Origin: an uncultured Alphaproteobacteria bacterium
GTDB taxonomy: Bacteria; Pseudomonadota; Alphaproteobacteria; Caulobacterales; Caulobacteraceae
DNA length: 6,669 nucleotides
NCBI GenBank assembly: GCA_903928755.1
Contig: CAIYSH010000463.1
Location: forward strand, 1-6,669
Direction: 5' to 3'
Made by a program: the position numbers and the translations under genes. Below, piece by piece: positions 5,722-6,669 of this stretch (within the stretch, counting starts at the first letter, position 1; every line of letters starts with the position of its first letter). The notes below the pieces were generated by a model that was not told where the DNA came from, did not search any database, and worked only from the letters and a program-made list of their open reading frames with translations.

Positions 5722-6276
5722 TCAGTGTTTGCTGGTCTTTGAGGCCATCAGGTCCATCAGGGCCATCATGACCCCTGAGACCACAAAGGTGAGGTGAATA
5801 ACTACCAGCCAGATCAGGTGAAGGTTGTCGATGGAATCGCCCTCGGCCAGGTGCATGAAGGCCTTGAGCAAGGCTATGGCCGAGATTGCCACGATGGAGG
5901 CGATCAGCTTCATCTTTAGGCCCGAGAAATCCACCGTCCCCAACCAGTCCGGCCTGTCCTCGCCATTGCCCGTGTCGATCTTGGAAACGAAGTTCTCATA
6001 ACCGGAAAAAATCACGATCAGCAGGAGGTTGCCCGCCAGGGACAGGTCTATGAGTGAGAGCACCATGAGAATGGCGTCTTCGGGGCTCATGACGTTCAGC
6101 TGGGCGAACTCGTGAACTGACTCGCGGACAAAGACATAGAGCAGGCCGGCAAGGGCGACGACCAGACCGACATAGAAGGGTGCCATCAACCAGCGGGCCC
6201 GGAAGAGGCCCTTCTCAAGCCATCTTTCGACCAGGGGTTTGCGATGGGCGGTGGCATTACCTTTTGGAGCGCTCAT
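5722..6276 (-). CDS. YqhA/UPF0114 family inner-membrane protein
   Basis: A 184-residue membrane protein of the YqhA (UPF0114, TIGR00645-type) family; no biochemical function is established. Hydrophobic segments at about 31-50, 68-90, 123-141 and 153-173 predict four membrane helices. Family blocks visible and shared with E. coli YqhA from memory are RWLMAPFYVGL (28-38), LSLIDLSLAG (73-82), SGYENFVSKID (91-101), LGTVDFSGLKMKLIASIVAI (112-131) and IHLTFVVS (160-167). E. coli YqhA is about 164 residues; the extra length here is mainly a charged N-terminal extension. The ATG at 6276 is preferred because AGAAGG lies upstream, at a rather long spacing. An in-frame ATG at 6303 would add nine residues (MAAEGNLSA) but lacks any binding site. 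The gene lies behind pheT on the same strand with a gap of about 90 bp, and converges on eipA, the two stop codons flanking only 2 nt. Confidence 0.88.
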   Translation of the reverse strand: MSAPKGNATAHRKPLVERWLEKGLFRARWLMAPFYVGLVVALAGLLYVFVRESVHEFAQLNVMSPEDAILMVLSLIDLSLAGNLLLIVIFSGYENFVSKIDTGNGEDRPDWLGTVDFSGLKMKLIASIVAISAIALLKAFMHLAEGDSIDNLHLIWLVVIHLTFVVSGVMMALMDLMASKTSKH

Positions 6277-6343
6277 GGCGGACAGGTTACCTTCTGCCGC
6301 CATGAGTTCAAGCCCGGTGAGCGTAAAGCCCGATCAGGCGAGT

Positions 6344-6368
6344 GGGGTCCTGTTTTCAGGAAATCCCC
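6344..6368 (-). terminator. Weak hairpin after the pheT stop codon
   Basis: GGGG (6344-6347), TCCTG (6348-6352), loop TTTT, CAGGA (6357-6361), a 3-nt bulge and CCCC (6365-6368) can form a 9-bp stem overlapping the pheT stop. No T-run follows on the minus strand, so it may not terminate and pheT may read through into the YqhA gene. Confidence 0.2.
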
Positions 6369-6669
6369 TAGCTTCGGAGCCTTGCACCAACGGCCTTGGC
6401 CGCTGCAGCCACAATGCGACCGCTCAAGGCCTCGATATCCGCATCCGTCAGGGTCTTGTCCGTAGGCTGGATCATGACCTCAAGCGCCACCGACTTCTGA
6501 CCCTCTGCTACCCCTTGTCCCCTGTAGACATCAAAGACCCGGACATCCGTGATAAGGGCCTTGTCGGCCCCCACCACGGGCCGCACCAGATCCCCGGCCG
6601 GTACGGCATCATCCACCAGGAAGGCGAAGTCCCGGGACAAGGGCATCAGGGCGGAGGGCGAGAAGGCCG
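6368..6669 (-). CDS. pheT: Phenylalanine-tRNA ligase beta subunit, C-terminal part (cut by window edge)
   Basis: PheT is the beta subunit of the cytosolic alpha2-beta2 enzyme that charges tRNA(Phe) with phenylalanine. Only the last 99 residues are in the window; the full protein is about 800, and the gene continues beyond position 6669. The visible part is the C-terminal ferredoxin-fold anticodon-binding domain: LSRDFAFLVDD, then VRVFDVYRGQGVAEGQKSVA, TLTDADIEAL and the terminal GARLRS, all typical of this domain. The reading frame continues open to the edge, with the codons before the first visible methionine encoding AFSPSAL, so that methionine is internal and not a start. The stop is TAG at 6370-6368. 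pheS would be expected upstream, outside this window. The YqhA gene follows on the same strand. Confidence 0.93.
   Translation of the reverse strand, partial: AFSPSALMPLSRDFAFLVDDAVPAGDLVRPVVGADKALITDVRVFDVYRGQGVAEGQKSVALEVMIQPTDKTLTDADIEALSGRIVAAAAKAVGARLRS

Overview
The window reads as an ordinary, GC-rich chromosomal segment of an alphaproteobacterium, most likely a member of the Caulobacterales (Caulobacter, Phenylobacterium or Brevundimonas type). The support is the character of the proteins (an EipA/DUF1134 envelope protein, DUF983, and a KgtP-type permease with alphaproteobacterial flavour), a perfect CtrA-type TTAA-N7-TTAA box, and two kinds of intergenic palindrome of styles I associate with this class. 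Taxonomy is inferred from recalled family sequences, not from a search.

Layout. Positions 8-1001 (+) hold msrA (methionine sulfoxide reductase A) followed after 7 nt by a small MmcQ/YjbR-family gene that starts with GTG. These converge on kgtP (1018-2346, -), a 2-oxoglutarate:H+ symporter of the MHS branch of the MFS. A 232-bp spacer (2347-2578) carries two inverted REP-like hairpins and no convincing gene. Next on the minus strand come lepA (3028-4833, ribosomal GTPase EF4) and a small DUF983 membrane protein (2579-2971), probably one transcript. A 271-bp divergent region (4834-5104) holds a large palindromic repeat next to the lepA start, a CtrA box and a strong ribosome binding site for eipA (5105-5719, +), an exported DUF1134 protein. 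eipA converges, with only 2 nt between stop codons, on a YqhA/UPF0114 membrane protein (5722-6276, -). The 3' end of pheT (6368 to the window edge, -) closes the window.

How the genes relate. Most are unrelated housekeeping functions: oxidative repair of methionine, dicarboxylate uptake, translation (lepA, pheT) and envelope proteins (eipA, yqhA, DUF983). The most informative point is the pairing of eipA with a perfect CtrA site 65 bp upstream of its start. In Brucella abortus, eipA is reported to be activated directly by the cell-cycle regulator CtrA, so this promoter probably keeps that link.

I found no phage, IS element, CRISPR array, tRNA/rRNA or toxin-antitoxin system, and nothing that looks like an undescribed multi-gene system. 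The points worth a second look are in the intergenic DNA.
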